A stretch of 18,385 nucleotides of DNA from an uncultured Clostridia bacterium (GCA_937916195.1 CALFTO010000071.1:1-18385), one strand, 5' to 3'; positions 7,012 through 13,263 are shown, counted from the first letter of the stretch. The notes: generated by a model not told the origin, from the sequence alone. Numbers and translations are program-made.

Positions 7012-7035
7012 ACCGACCGCAGTAAAGAGGTCGGT
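7012..7035. other. Hairpin after the 6197 gene, possible weak terminator
   Basis: ACCGACC (7012-7018) pairs with GGTCGGT (7029-7035) around a 10-base loop. No T-run follows, so as an intrinsic terminator it is poor; it may stabilise the 3' end of the mRNA. Confidence 0.5.
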
Positions 7036-7146
7036 ACAGACAGCAAACACAAACGCAAATCAAATACTTACCGTCTGCAAAATTATTATGTGAAATATAA
7101 GTTTTTAAATTCATTGAAAAAAATTCCACTTTTTATAAAAAAAGAC

Positions 7147-7175
7147 TTGCTTTTTTTAATATGTTGTGTTAGAAT
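7147..7175 (+). promoter_or_regulatory. Promoter of secG
   Basis: TTGCTT (7147-7152), a 17-bp spacer, then TAGAAT (7170-7175). Transcription would start near 7183, giving a short leader before the GGAGG site. Confidence 0.75.
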
Positions 7176-7216
7176 ATCAAGGCTATGAAATCTACAGAGT
7201 TTGGAGGTTACGCGAA

Positions 7217-7471
7217 ATGTCAGCACTTCAGGTTGTTTTCGGTATCTTACTTATAATTTTGGCAATACTTATTGTTGTACTTGTTCTTTTGCAAGAAAGC
7301 AATCAGCAGGGACTTTCTGGTGCCATTTCCGGCGGTTCTTCCGAATCATTCTTCGGCAAAAACAAGGGCAGAACTGATGAGGCTAAAAAGGCTTTCTTAA
7401 CAAAGATTCTTACAGCGGTGTTCTGTGTGCTTGTTGTTGCATCAGCACTTGTAATGCTTTTTGTAAAATAA
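7217..7471 (+). CDS. secG: Protein translocase subunit SecG
   Basis: An 84-residue inner-membrane protein, the small auxiliary subunit of the SecYEG translocon that supports SecA-driven export. It shows the SecG layout: a first transmembrane helix (about 4-25), the conserved polar segment LLQESNQQGLSGAISGGSSE followed by SFFGKNKGRTDEAKKA, then a second helix (about 62-82). The ATG at 7217 is used because GGAGG (7203-7207) lies 9 bases upstream; a longer in-frame start at 7166 overlaps the promoter. Upstream and downstream are a hypothetical gene and a tRNA. The frequent Bacillota arrangement secG-rnr-smpB is therefore not present here. Confidence 0.95.
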   Translation: MSALQVVFGILLIILAILIVVLVLLQESNQQGLSGAISGGSSESFFGKNKGRTDEAKKAFLTKILTAVFCVLVVASALVMLFVK

Positions 7472-7477
7472 AAAACA

Positions 7478-7496
7478 ACCCGATTTTTAATCGGGT
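7478..7496. other. Perfect hairpin between secG and tRNA-Lys
   Basis: ACCCGATT (7478-7485) and AATCGGGT (7489-7496) form an 8-bp stem with a TTT loop, 7 bases after the secG stop and 6 bases before the tRNA. There is no T-run on the plus strand, so it may be a weak terminator, an mRNA end or a processing signal. A secG-tRNA co-transcript is possible because no separate tRNA promoter is obvious. Confidence 0.6.
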
Positions 7497-7502
7497 AAAT
7501 AT

Positions 7503-7578
7503 GATCCACTAGCTCAGTTGGCAGAGCACTTGACTTTTAATCAAGGTGTCCGGAGTTCGAATCTCCGGTGGATCACCA
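7503..7578 (+). tRNA. tRNA-Lys, anticodon UUU, CCA encoded
   Basis: A full cloverleaf is readable. The acceptor stem is GATCCAC (7503-7509) with GTGGATC (7568-7574), followed by A and an encoded CCA. The D stem is GCTC/GAGC. The anticodon stem CTTGA/TCAAG holds loop CTTTTAA with anticodon TTT at 7536-7538. The variable loop is GTGTC, and the T stem CGGAG/CTCCG encloses TTCGAAT. All stems are perfectly paired. The UUU anticodon reads AAA and AAG lysine codons. Confidence 0.97.
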
Positions 7579-7582
7579 CTTA

Positions 7583-7632
7583 AAAAACCTCGTAAACCCT
7601 TTAGAATTGGGGACTACGAGGTTTTTCTTTTT
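7583..7632. terminator. Bidirectional terminator between tRNA-Lys and the leftward kinase gene
   Basis: CCTCGTA (7588-7594) pairs with TACGAGG (7615-7621), extended by A5 (7583-7587) with T5 (7622-7626). A CCC/GGG inner pairing is also available in the loop. The T-tract to 7632 ends the tRNA transcript; the left A-run gives the T-tract for leftward transcription from the kinase gene. Confidence 0.88.
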
Positions 7633-7671
7633 GCTCCAAAACACCCTTGTTGCTTATTTAAGGGTTGATTT

Positions 7672-8592
7672 TTAATATTTTGCCATTGCTTTTTTTAGAC
7701 GGATATTATTCTGTATTTCCCACACGGGCACCACAAGTCCGCCTTTAAGTCGCATTGAGTTTTCGTTTAATGCGCCGTAAAATGCGACTTTGAAATCGCA
7801 ATGCTCACTCATTTCGCATTTCGATTTGTAGGTGTCATAAAGCTTATAAGCATTTCCCCACATATTGAGGAATTGGAACAAGTCATATTCTCGGTCAGCC
7901 CACATTGAACCGCACGGGTCAATAAATCCCGTCAACTTCATAGTCTTGGGGTCTGCCATGATGTTCATAATGTTAAGGTCGCCGTGAATAAGCACAGGGC
8001 TTTCGGGCTCTTTTGCAACTTCTTTGAAAATATCAAGTCCACGGCAGAGCAAATCATAGTTTTTCTTGCTGTATTTGCCCTCGTCCATCAGCTTTTTAAG
8101 CCCTGCAAGGTCACGTTGCACCTTGTTTTCTATGTAAAACTCTTTCCAACTGTCATAAGTTGCATTTTCAAGGTAACCGAACTTTTCACCTTTGACACTG
8201 TGCCACTTTAACATTCCGTCAATTACATCATTTGCAAATGACTGCTTTTGTGCCTTGCTTTTTAAGAGAAATGACGGGTCAAGTGCATTTTTGCCGTCAA
8301 TGAAGCTCATACACAAAACTGCGATTTCATCATCGTTGTGAGTAAAATACACCTGTGGCATTTTAACGCTTGTGTTCGTACCGAGAAGCTTTAGTTGTTC
8401 AGCCTCGGTCTTTTCCATTCCGCTCACATGATATGCTTTGAGAATAATTATTTCACCGTCGGACTTTGTACATTTGTAAACCTTGCCGAAGCTACCGCCA
8501 CCTATGAATTTTAAATTGTCAATGCGAGTATTCAGGTGTTCTTCTGCGATTTTCGGTAATTTTTCGAGTAGAAATTTATCGTTTAAGTTCAT
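7672..8592 (-). CDS. APH / fructosamine-kinase-like small-molecule kinase
   Basis: A 306-residue cytoplasmic phosphotransferase of the protein-kinase-like fold. Visible motifs are a nucleotide loop GGGSFGKVYK (31-40), the ATP-contact lysine in ILKAY (K52), the catalytic loop LIHGDLNIMNIM with Asp205 and Asn210, and the metal-binding Asp225 in GFIDPCG. A following ADREYDL (232-238) is a feature shared with fructosamine kinases and some aminoglycoside phosphotransferases. All catalytic residues are present, so activity is expected. The substrate (sugar-amine, amino sugar, choline-like or drug) cannot be told from sequence. Its ATG lies inside the end of the upstream hydrolase gene (17-bp overlap), with AAGGAG 8 bases before it, so the two form a leftward operon and are probably translationally coupled. 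A resistance role should not be assumed. Confidence 0.85.
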   Translation of the reverse strand: MNLNDKFLLEKLPKIAEEHLNTRIDNLKFIGGGSFGKVYKCTKSDGEIIILKAYHVSGMEKTEAEQLKLLGTNTSVKMPQVYFTHNDDEIAVLCMSFIDGKNALDPSFLLKSKAQKQSFANDVIDGMLKWHSVKGEKFGYLENATYDSWKEFYIENKVQRDLAGLKKLMDEGKYSKKNYDLLCRGLDIFKEVAKEPESPVLIHGDLNIMNIMADPKTMKLTGFIDPCGSMWADREYDLFQFLNMWGNAYKLYDTYKSKCEMSEHCDFKVAFYGALNENSMRLKGGLVVPVWEIQNNIRLKKAMAKY

Positions 8593-9517
8593 TTGCTACA
8601 CTCCTTATTCTATTAAAAACTTTCTTGTATGCATCACGACTTTCGGGCAAAAATGGAATTAACTGAAAACAGTGAAACATACCGTCATATTTGTAAAGTT
8701 CAACATTAACTCCCGATGCTTTCATTTTCTCAAAAACTCGGTCGTTGTCGCTCTCGTCCATTTCCGCACCGCCACATACCAAAGTAGTAGGCGGAAAACC
8801 CTTGAAATCCGCAAAAATAGGTGAGACATAAGGGTCTGTTCTGTCAATATTTTCAGCATAAGCCGAAATTCTGTGTAGATAATCCCAATTATCCTCAATG
8901 GATTTGCGCTTTGCAATTCCGCCGAATGGGTCGAGATAAGCATTTTTCACTCTTGATTCACCGCTTGATGTCATATCAGCCCAAAGCGAAAAGCAGGCAA
9001 TCTGTGCGGGGAGTGGATGACCGTTGTCGCGTAACCATAATGTGGTTGTAACTGCAAGATTTGCACCTGCACTGTCACCGATTACGATAATATTTTCAGG
9101 CTTAATTCCACGCTCTAACATTTCAAGATAAACATCTTTTACATCAAGTAACTGTGCAGGGTGTTTGTGTTGTGGGAAAGTTCTGTAATCAACACTAACC
9201 ACCGTTGCACCATCAAGCAAATTACTATACTTCTCGGCAAGTCGGCGGTACAAATCGATAAGTTTCACCTTAAAACTTCCGCCGTGCAACATAAGAATGA
9301 TTTTGTCTGTATTACAATTTTTATTTTTGAGAATTTCATAGTAACAATTATTACATTTGTGCCGTGAAAATGTGAAATCTTTTGATGGATTGTAATAGGA
9401 TTTGATTTCCTTGGTTTTCTTGCCTGCTTTGTTTGATATATTTGAGTTGTCAATAAGAGGCGAATGGAAAACCGCCCGTAAACAAGCACAAAAAATCCGT
9501 GATGTGACAGATTGCAT
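8576..9517 (-). CDS. HSL-family alpha/beta hydrolase (esterase/lipase-like)
   Basis: A 313-residue alpha/beta hydrolase of the hormone-sensitive-lipase group. It has the oxyanion motif HGGSF (78-82, usually HGGGF), nucleophile elbow GDSAG with Ser149, the acid loop CGGAEMDESD (likely Asp254) and His282 in GMFHCF. The triad is complete, so a carboxylesterase or deacetylase acting on small esters is likely. The first 50 residues contain a hydrophobic stretch but no clear signal peptide. The ATG at 9517 is chosen with GGGG about 7 bases upstream; a TTG at 9535 would add six residues. It is the first gene of a leftward operon from the promoter at 9563-9591 and overlaps the kinase gene by 17 bp, suggesting sequential action on one substrate (inference). 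Confidence 0.88.
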   Translation of the reverse strand: MQSVTSRIFCACLRAVFHSPLIDNSNISNKAGKKTKEIKSYYNPSKDFTFSRHKCNNCYYEILKNKNCNTDKIILMLHGGSFKVKLIDLYRRLAEKYSNLLDGATVVSVDYRTFPQHKHPAQLLDVKDVYLEMLERGIKPENIIVIGDSAGANLAVTTTLWLRDNGHPLPAQIACFSLWADMTSSGESRVKNAYLDPFGGIAKRKSIEDNWDYLHRISAYAENIDRTDPYVSPIFADFKGFPPTTLVCGGAEMDESDNDRVFEKMKASGVNVELYKYDGMFHCFQLIPFLPESRDAYKKVFNRIRSVANELKR

Positions 9518-9562
9518 ATTTACACCCCATTTCAAACCTATTTTACCATATTTTTTAATTTT

Positions 9563-9591
9563 ATTATATCATAAAATTAAATTCAATGCAA
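9563..9591 (-). promoter_or_regulatory. Leftward promoter of the hydrolase-kinase operon
   Basis: On the minus strand TTGCAT (9586-9591), a 17-bp spacer, then TATAAT (9563-9568) preceded by TGA (extended -10). Confidence 0.85.
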
Positions 9592-9714
9592 AAATACAGT
9601 AATTCTCTTGTGACTTATTATGTTCATTAATGTTGACTTTTTTCTTCTTGGGAAATTCAAGAAAAGAATTAATATTCAGGCTTTGTCAGGTCAAAATAAT
9701 ACGGGTGATTTTAT

Positions 9715-11010
9715 ATGTTATCATTATGGTCGGCAGAGTCTAATTTCAAATCTTTTCCCACGCTGAACGGTGATAAAAAGACCGATGTTCTCGTCATCGG
9801 CGGTGGTATTGCGGGAATTTTATGTGCTTATAAGCTGAAACAAAGAGGAATTAACTGTATTCTTTTAGAGGCGGACAGAATTTGTCGCGGAGTAACCCCT
9901 AACACAACCGCAAAAATAACCTCACAGCATGGGTTTATTTTTGATAAGCTAATCAAAAGCTTTGGCGAAGAAAAAACAAGAATGTTTCTCGATGCCAATG
10001 AAAAAGCGATAGGCGATTATCGAAAATTGAGCGAAAAAGTTCCCTGTGATTTTGAAATTACCGATAATTTTATTTATTGCAAAGATAATATGAAAAAGGT
10101 TGAAAAAGAGCTTTCAGCCCTCGAAAAAGTAAGCTTTCCGGCTGAATATGTTGGTGATATTCCGGTTCCGATTGAGATTGTAGGCGCGGTAAAATTTCGT
10201 AATCAGGCACAGTTCAATCCTCTTAAATTGCTTTCAGAACTGTCAAAAGATTTAGAAATATATGAGAATTCAAAGGTCATTGAGGTGCGGGGTAACACCG
10301 CTATAACTTTTCACGGCGATGTGGTGGCAGATAAAATAATTGTTGCAACGCATTTTCCGTTTATGAACAAGCGCGGTGCGTATTTCATAAAGCTTTATCA
10401 GGAACGCTCTTACCTTATCGCCTATGAAAACGGGCCAAAGGTTAACGGAATGTATCTTGACGAGGCAACGGGTGGATATTCGTTTCGTAATTATAAGAAT
10501 TATTTAATTGTGGGCGGGGGCGACCACAGAACAGGCAAGCAGGGCGGTGCATATAATCAAATACGAAATTTTGCAAAAATTCATTATCCCGACTGCCCCG
10601 AAAGATATCATTGGGCAACACAGGATTGTATGAGCCTTGATAGTGTTCCATATATTGGTCAGTATTCCCCGAAAACTCCAAATCTTTTTGTGGCAACAGG
10701 CTTTAATAAATGGGGTATGACTTCTGCTATGGTGTCTGCAAATATTCTTTCAGATTTGGTTATGGGTAAGGATAACGAGTATAAAGAAGTTTTTCTTCCG
10801 TCACGAAGTGTGCTCACAACCCAACTTTTTGTAAACTTGGGCGAAACTGCACTCAATCTTGCCACACCCACAACAAAGCGTTGTCCGCATATGGGATGTG
10901 CGCTTAAATGGAATCCTGATGAGCACACTTGGGATTGCCCCTGCCACGGCTCAAGATTTACAGAAGACGGTCAGGTAATCGAAAACCCCGCGACAGACGA
11001 TTTAAAATAG
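9715..11010 (+). CDS. FAD-dependent oxidoreductase (DAO type) with C-terminal Rieske [2Fe-2S] motif
   Basis: A 431-residue flavoprotein. Residues 24-53 form the FAD-binding Rossmann start (VLVIGGGIAGI, ending in LLEAD), followed by a DAO-type fold to about residue 345. The C-terminal segment has CPHMGC (390-395) and CPCHGSRF (408-415). Cys390, His392, Cys408 and His411 would bind a Rieske cluster, with Cys395-Cys410 as the usual disulfide pair. The linker between the flavin domain and the first Rieske motif is only about 30 residues, so the N-terminal strands normally found in a Rieske domain appear to be missing; total length is short for the two-domain family (usually around 500). Electron transfer between flavin and cluster is the likely role; the substrate is unknown. 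The ribosome binding site is weak (GGGTGA 6 bases before the ATG), and no convincing promoter was found in 9600-9714. Confidence 0.88.
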   Translation: MLSLWSAESNFKSFPTLNGDKKTDVLVIGGGIAGILCAYKLKQRGINCILLEADRICRGVTPNTTAKITSQHGFIFDKLIKSFGEEKTRMFLDANEKAIGDYRKLSEKVPCDFEITDNFIYCKDNMKKVEKELSALEKVSFPAEYVGDIPVPIEIVGAVKFRNQAQFNPLKLLSELSKDLEIYENSKVIEVRGNTAITFHGDVVADKIIVATHFPFMNKRGAYFIKLYQERSYLIAYENGPKVNGMYLDEATGGYSFRNYKNYLIVGGGDHRTGKQGGAYNQIRNFAKIHYPDCPERYHWATQDCMSLDSVPYIGQYSPKTPNLFVATGFNKWGMTSAMVSANILSDLVMGKDNEYKEVFLPSRSVLTTQLFVNLGETALNLATPTTKRCPHMGCALKWNPDEHTWDCPCHGSRFTEDGQVIENPATDDLK

Positions 11011-11099
11011 TTTATTTTTCCGCAATACTGCGTGGCGTTCGGCTCGCGGTATAGCACATACAGCTTCGCCTTCGCCACATTGCCTTGCGAAAAAATAAA
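11011..11099. repeat. 89-bp palindromic element with 15-bp terminal inverted repeats
   Basis: The ends TTTATTTTTCCGCAA (11011-11025) and the complement of 11085-11099 (TTTATTTTTTCGCAA) match in 14 of 15 positions. Inside, GTGGCG (11032-11037) and CGCCAC (11073-11078) pair, so the whole element can fold into one long imperfect hairpin. It starts one base after the stop codon of the Rieske oxidoreductase, has no coding capacity, and its left end carries the 16-mer shared with 616-631 and 11124-11139. This fits a non-autonomous MITE- or REP-like element. Confidence 0.7.
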
Positions 11100-11123
11100 T
11101 CTATTTTGATTTTGGTGGTTTCT

Positions 11124-11139
11124 TTTTCCGCAATACTGC
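11124..11139 (+). repeat. Solo copy of the TTTTCCGCAATACTGC 16-mer
   Basis: Exact third copy of the left-end 16-mer of the element at 11011-11099, 108 bases downstream of the second copy and without a matching right end. It looks like a truncated copy. Confidence 0.7.
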
Positions 11140-11157
11140 GTTGAGTGATATTTTAAT

Positions 11158-11184
11158 TTTGCCTCCCTCTGACGAGGGAGCAAA
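11158..11184. repeat. CTCCCTC palindrome related to the 731-775 element
   Basis: CTCCCTC (11163-11169) and GAGGGAG (11174-11180) pair around TGAC, extended by TTTG (11158-11161) with CAAA (11181-11184) across one bulged base. The core resembles the first stem of the leader element at 732-751. Confidence 0.6.
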
Positions 11185-11210
11185 TTTATTAATATTTACA
11201 TAATGTTAAA

Positions 11211-11238
11211 CAAAAAAGTCGGTATATCTACCGACTTT
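11211..11238 (-). terminator. Terminator of the leftward XRE gene
   Basis: A perfect 10-bp stem AAAGTCGGTA (11215-11224) / TACCGACTTT (11229-11238) with a 4-base loop. On the minus strand it is followed by a T6 run. It starts 3 bases after the stop of the XRE gene. Confidence 0.9.
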
Positions 11239-11241
11239 AAT

Positions 11242-11460
11242 TTATTTTGCAGGGGGATATGGTTCTTTTTGGTCTGTTAAGCCTGCAAGATAGTCCATAC
11301 TTGTATTCAAAGCTTTTGCAATTTTCACGCATTGTTCAAATGTATAATAGCGAATGCCACGTTCAATTTTAGAGTAATCGCTTTGGTCAATTCCAGTAAG
11401 CATTTGCATTTTAATTTGAGTGTATCCACGTTCAATTCTTAAATCTTTTAATCTGCTCAT
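11242..11460 (-). CDS. Small XRE-family (Cro/CI-type) DNA-binding regulator
   Basis: A 72-residue protein that is essentially one helix-turn-helix domain: LKDLRIERGYTQIKMQMLTG, then DQSDYSKIERGIRYYTFEQCVKIAKALN, then SMDYLAGLTD. There is no C-terminal sensing or oligomerisation domain beyond a short KEPYPPAK tail, so it should act as a simple dimeric repressor. The ATG at 11460 is used because AGGTG lies 5 bases upstream; an in-frame start 42 bases earlier has no ribosome binding site. Upstream, two copies of AAATTGACCTAT overlap a perfect rightward promoter (11496-11524), the natural candidate target. It has its own terminator and no other gene in its operon. Confidence 0.9.
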   Translation of the reverse strand: MSRLKDLRIERGYTQIKMQMLTGIDQSDYSKIERGIRYYTFEQCVKIAKALNTSMDYLAGLTDQKEPYPPAK

Positions 11461-11484
11461 AATATCACCTGAATATATTATGGC

Positions 11485-11521
11485 AAATTGACCTATTGAC
11501 ATTAGGGTTAAATTGACCTAT
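11485..11521. promoter_or_regulatory. Direct-repeat operator candidate (AAATTGACCTAT x2)
   Basis: The exact 12-mer occurs at 11485-11496 and 11510-11521, 25 bp start to start. The first copy abuts the -35 box and the second covers the spacer and start of the -10 box of the rightward promoter. Both lie just upstream of the leftward XRE gene, so binding could regulate both directions. Confidence 0.65.
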
Positions 11522-11524
11522 AAT
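11496..11524 (+). promoter_or_regulatory. Perfect consensus sigma-A promoter reading into a gene-poor stretch
   Basis: TTGACA (11496-11501), exactly 17 bp, TATAAT (11519-11524): both hexamers match the consensus completely. It points away from the XRE gene into 11531-11660, where no ordinary coding gene exists. Confidence 0.85.
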
Positions 11525-11530
11525 TTATTT

Positions 11531-11655
11531 AAAGAATAAGCAATCAGTTTTTTTGTGGAGTTAAAAATTTTATTGAAAAATCCTGTTGAATATTATATGG
11601 GCACATTTTTATGATTGCTTAATCGATTAAAAAACGGACACCGAAAAGTGTCCGT
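11531..11655 (+). ncRNA. Candidate small RNA or small-peptide transcript
   Basis: From the predicted start near 11531 the transcript can form a perfect 10-bp long-range stem, TAAGCAATCA (11537-11546) with TGATTGCTTA (11612-11621). It ends at the 8-bp hairpin 11634-11655. The stem encloses an AT-rich 65-base loop holding a possible 19-codon GTG-start or 13-codon TTG-start frame ending at 11614 (peptide end KNPVEYYMGTFL). GGAG at 11557-11560 is 12 bases before the TTG, a poor spacing. The 3' hairpin is stronger as a leftward terminator (T6 on the minus strand) than as a rightward one (TAATTTTA). The promoter is solid; the RNA identity and any peptide are inference, and I recognise no known RNA family. 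Confidence 0.45.
11629..11655 (-). terminator. Terminator of the leftward hydrolase, possibly bidirectional
   Basis: The 8-bp perfect stem ACGGACAC (11634-11641) / GTGTCCGT (11648-11655) has a 6-base loop. On the minus strand T6 follows. On the plus strand the tail is only moderately T-rich. Confidence 0.9.
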
Positions 11656-11664
11656 TAATTTTAC

Positions 11665-12708
11665 TTATTCACTTAAAAAATCTCGTTTCATAATGCACTC
11701 TTCAAAGAAGTCGTTTACGGTATCCATAACCGTTAAGTCCTCTTTTGTAATCAGCGCGTAATCAATGCTTTGATAAATCTCATATGCCTCTGGGCTGTTT
11801 TCACCCAATGAGCCGATACGAGCAAAAATATCGTTCATATATTGCTCGGCATCTTTGGCAAGATAAACATTATGGTATTTGCTCTCATAAAGCACAGTTC
11901 TTGCATTTTCATTATCAGCAATTCTGTTTTTTCTGCCTACGGGACTGTTTTTAAGAGTAACGGTCAAATCATTACCGCCGTGCATAATAAGTGTTGGTAT
12001 TGAGTTGTTGTTTATCGTGTCACATGTGCGAAGAATACCTGTTTTGCCGAAACGAATAAAGTTTATTATATCAAAAAACGGACTTAAAATGCTCAAATTC
12101 AGTTTTGTTTTCTGCTTTGCCGCGTCACGCAGAAGCTTGTTCATTGAGTTGAATGGCGAGAATGCTGCAATGCCCTTAATCTCAACTTCGGGCTTGAGTG
12201 CCTGAACATTACAAACGCTGTAAGCACCCCATGAGTGACCTGCAAGTAATACGGGCAAATCTTTTAAATCTTCGCGCTCGGCTACAAATTTAAGTGCAAA
12301 GCTTAAGTCGATTATGCCCTGTGCGAAGCCCTTAAGCTTTTTGCCTTCAGAAGTGCAAGTGCCCGTGTTGTCGAAGGCAAGCACCAAATATCCCTTTTGT
12401 GCGAAATAATTGATTTCTGTGGTATATGCAAGATGCCCCGCACCCATTCCGTGCGAAAAGACAACAAGTGCTTTGTATTTCTCAACCTTTGCGTTGCTGT
12501 AAAGAAATCCATTGAGGACTTGCTCTTTATCAGATTTAAAGCTTATTGGTCTTGCATTGAGATTGTCAAAATTCTTTGCTTTGAAATATTTTAGGTTTTC
12601 GTTGCCCTCACAACGAGCAGAAACACCCGCTATATCCATAATTTTAGTTGCGGCAAGAAATAGGATAATGATTACGAAAATAATAATTCCACCAATAATA
12701 AACGGCAT
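11665..12708 (-). CDS. Membrane-anchored alpha/beta hydrolase
   Basis: A 347-residue protein with an N-terminal hydrophobic helix (about 3-22) and then an alpha/beta-hydrolase fold. It has FSHGMGAG (oxyanion region, about 84-91), nucleophile elbow GHSWG with Ser159, the acid in MHGGNDLTV (Asp247) and His279 in SKYHNVY. The triad looks complete. The helix would tether the enzyme to the membrane; without a cleavage motif it is probably a signal anchor with the hydrolase outside. The substrate is unknown; the lid region (about 190-235) is typical of lipase- or peptidase-like members. The ATG at 12708 is preferred because AAGGAAGGA lies about 5 bases upstream; an earlier ATG six codons up overlaps that site. 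It is divergent from the XRE gene at 12844. Confidence 0.85.
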   Translation of the reverse strand: MPFIIGGIIIFVIIILFLAATKIMDIAGVSARCEGNENLKYFKAKNFDNLNARPISFKSDKEQVLNGFLYSNAKVEKYKALVVFSHGMGAGHLAYTTEINYFAQKGYLVLAFDNTGTCTSEGKKLKGFAQGIIDLSFALKFVAEREDLKDLPVLLAGHSWGAYSVCNVQALKPEVEIKGIAAFSPFNSMNKLLRDAAKQKTKLNLSILSPFFDIINFIRFGKTGILRTCDTINNNSIPTLIMHGGNDLTVTLKNSPVGRKNRIADNENARTVLYESKYHNVYLAKDAEQYMNDIFARIGSLGENSPEAYEIYQSIDYALITKEDLTVMDTVNDFFEECIMKRDFLSE

Positions 12709-12753
12709 AATATCCTTCCTTATCATTAAAATTTAATATAACATCCTACGTCT

Positions 12754-12781
12754 ATTTTACCATATCGACAAAATTTTGCAA
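12754..12781 (-). promoter_or_regulatory. Leftward promoter of the membrane hydrolase
   Basis: On the minus strand TTGCAA (12776-12781), 16 bp, then TAAAAT (12754-12759). It lies back to back with the rightward promoter at 12790, so one regulator could cover both. Confidence 0.6.
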
Positions 12782-12789
12782 TATTTTTG

Positions 12790-12818
12790 TTGCTTCTACA
12801 AAAAATTCATTGTATAAT
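12790..12818 (+). promoter_or_regulatory. Promoter of the second XRE regulator
   Basis: TTGCTT (12790-12795), a 17-bp spacer, TATAAT (12813-12818). Confidence 0.8.
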
Positions 12819-12843
12819 TGTTTTACAGAAAGGTGAGGGTTAT

Positions 12844-13212
12844 ATGTCGAATTATATGGTGCATCGTCAACTGAAGATTATCCGTAAGCAAAATGAATTG
12901 TCACAACAGCAGGTTGCTGACCTTCTCGGCATTAGCCGTTCTGCCTATTGTGGATATGAAACAGGCAGGCGTTCACCTGATGTTGCAACAATTATTAAAC
13001 TCAGCGAGTTTTACAGACTTCCACTTGATAAATTCTTTGAGAAAAGAATTCCGGCGGAATATGTTTATGACGATGATTATTATGAGGGGCAGGCTGATAT
13101 ACGCTATCTTTCTCAGCTTTCAAAAGAAGAGAGAGATTTGATTGTAAAATTCAGAATACTTGATGATGAGAAAAAGCAAGAATTTTTTAAACTCATCACT
13201 GATAAAAAATAA
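12844..13212 (+). CDS. XRE-family transcriptional regulator
   Basis: A 122-residue regulator with an N-terminal helix-turn-helix (about 8-62: LKIIRKQNELSQQQVADLLG, then ISRSAYCGYETGRRSPDVATIIKL, then LPLDKFF). An acidic linker with a DDDYYE patch (about 76-81) follows, then a short helical tail (LSKEERDLIVKFRILDDEKKQEFFKL), probably for dimerisation. The tail is common in clostridial XRE proteins. The ATG at 12844 follows AGGTGAGG; the longer frame to 12787 overlaps the promoter. The gene is monocistronic and ends at a strong terminator. Its divergent position makes control of the membrane hydrolase at 11665-12708 plausible, but no operator repeat is obvious between them. Confidence 0.9.
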   Translation: MSNYMVHRQLKIIRKQNELSQQQVADLLGISRSAYCGYETGRRSPDVATIIKLSEFYRLPLDKFFEKRIPAEYVYDDDYYEGQADIRYLSQLSKEERDLIVKFRILDDEKKQEFFKLITDKK

Positions 13213-13220
13213 AACTAATT

Positions 13221-13249
13221 AAGGCTTTGCTGTGTGGCAAAGCCTTTTT
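13221..13249 (+). terminator. Intrinsic terminator after the second XRE gene
   Basis: A perfect 10-bp stem AAGGCTTTGC (13221-13230) / GCAAAGCCTT (13237-13246) with loop TGTGTG, then a T-run. Confidence 0.93.
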
Positions 13250-13263
13250 GTTGCAGTAATCGG

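Noticed and set aside
7012..7035. Calling this hairpin an intrinsic terminator
   Set aside because: The stem is good but no T-run follows; kept only as an unassigned hairpin.
7672..8592. Aminoglycoside resistance gene
   Set aside because: The motifs support a phosphotransferase of this superfamily, but the ADREYDL and IDP context is equally like fructosamine kinases; no resistance context is present.
9518..9535. TTG start six codons upstream for the HSL hydrolase
   Set aside because: The only purine-rich site before it is too close, while the ATG at 9517 has GGGG at suitable spacing.
9600..9714. Rightward promoter for the Rieske oxidoreductase at TTGACT 9633-9638
   Set aside because: No acceptable -10 box lies 16-18 bp downstream; an imperfect TTCTTG/CAAGAA inverted repeat is present but its meaning is unclear.
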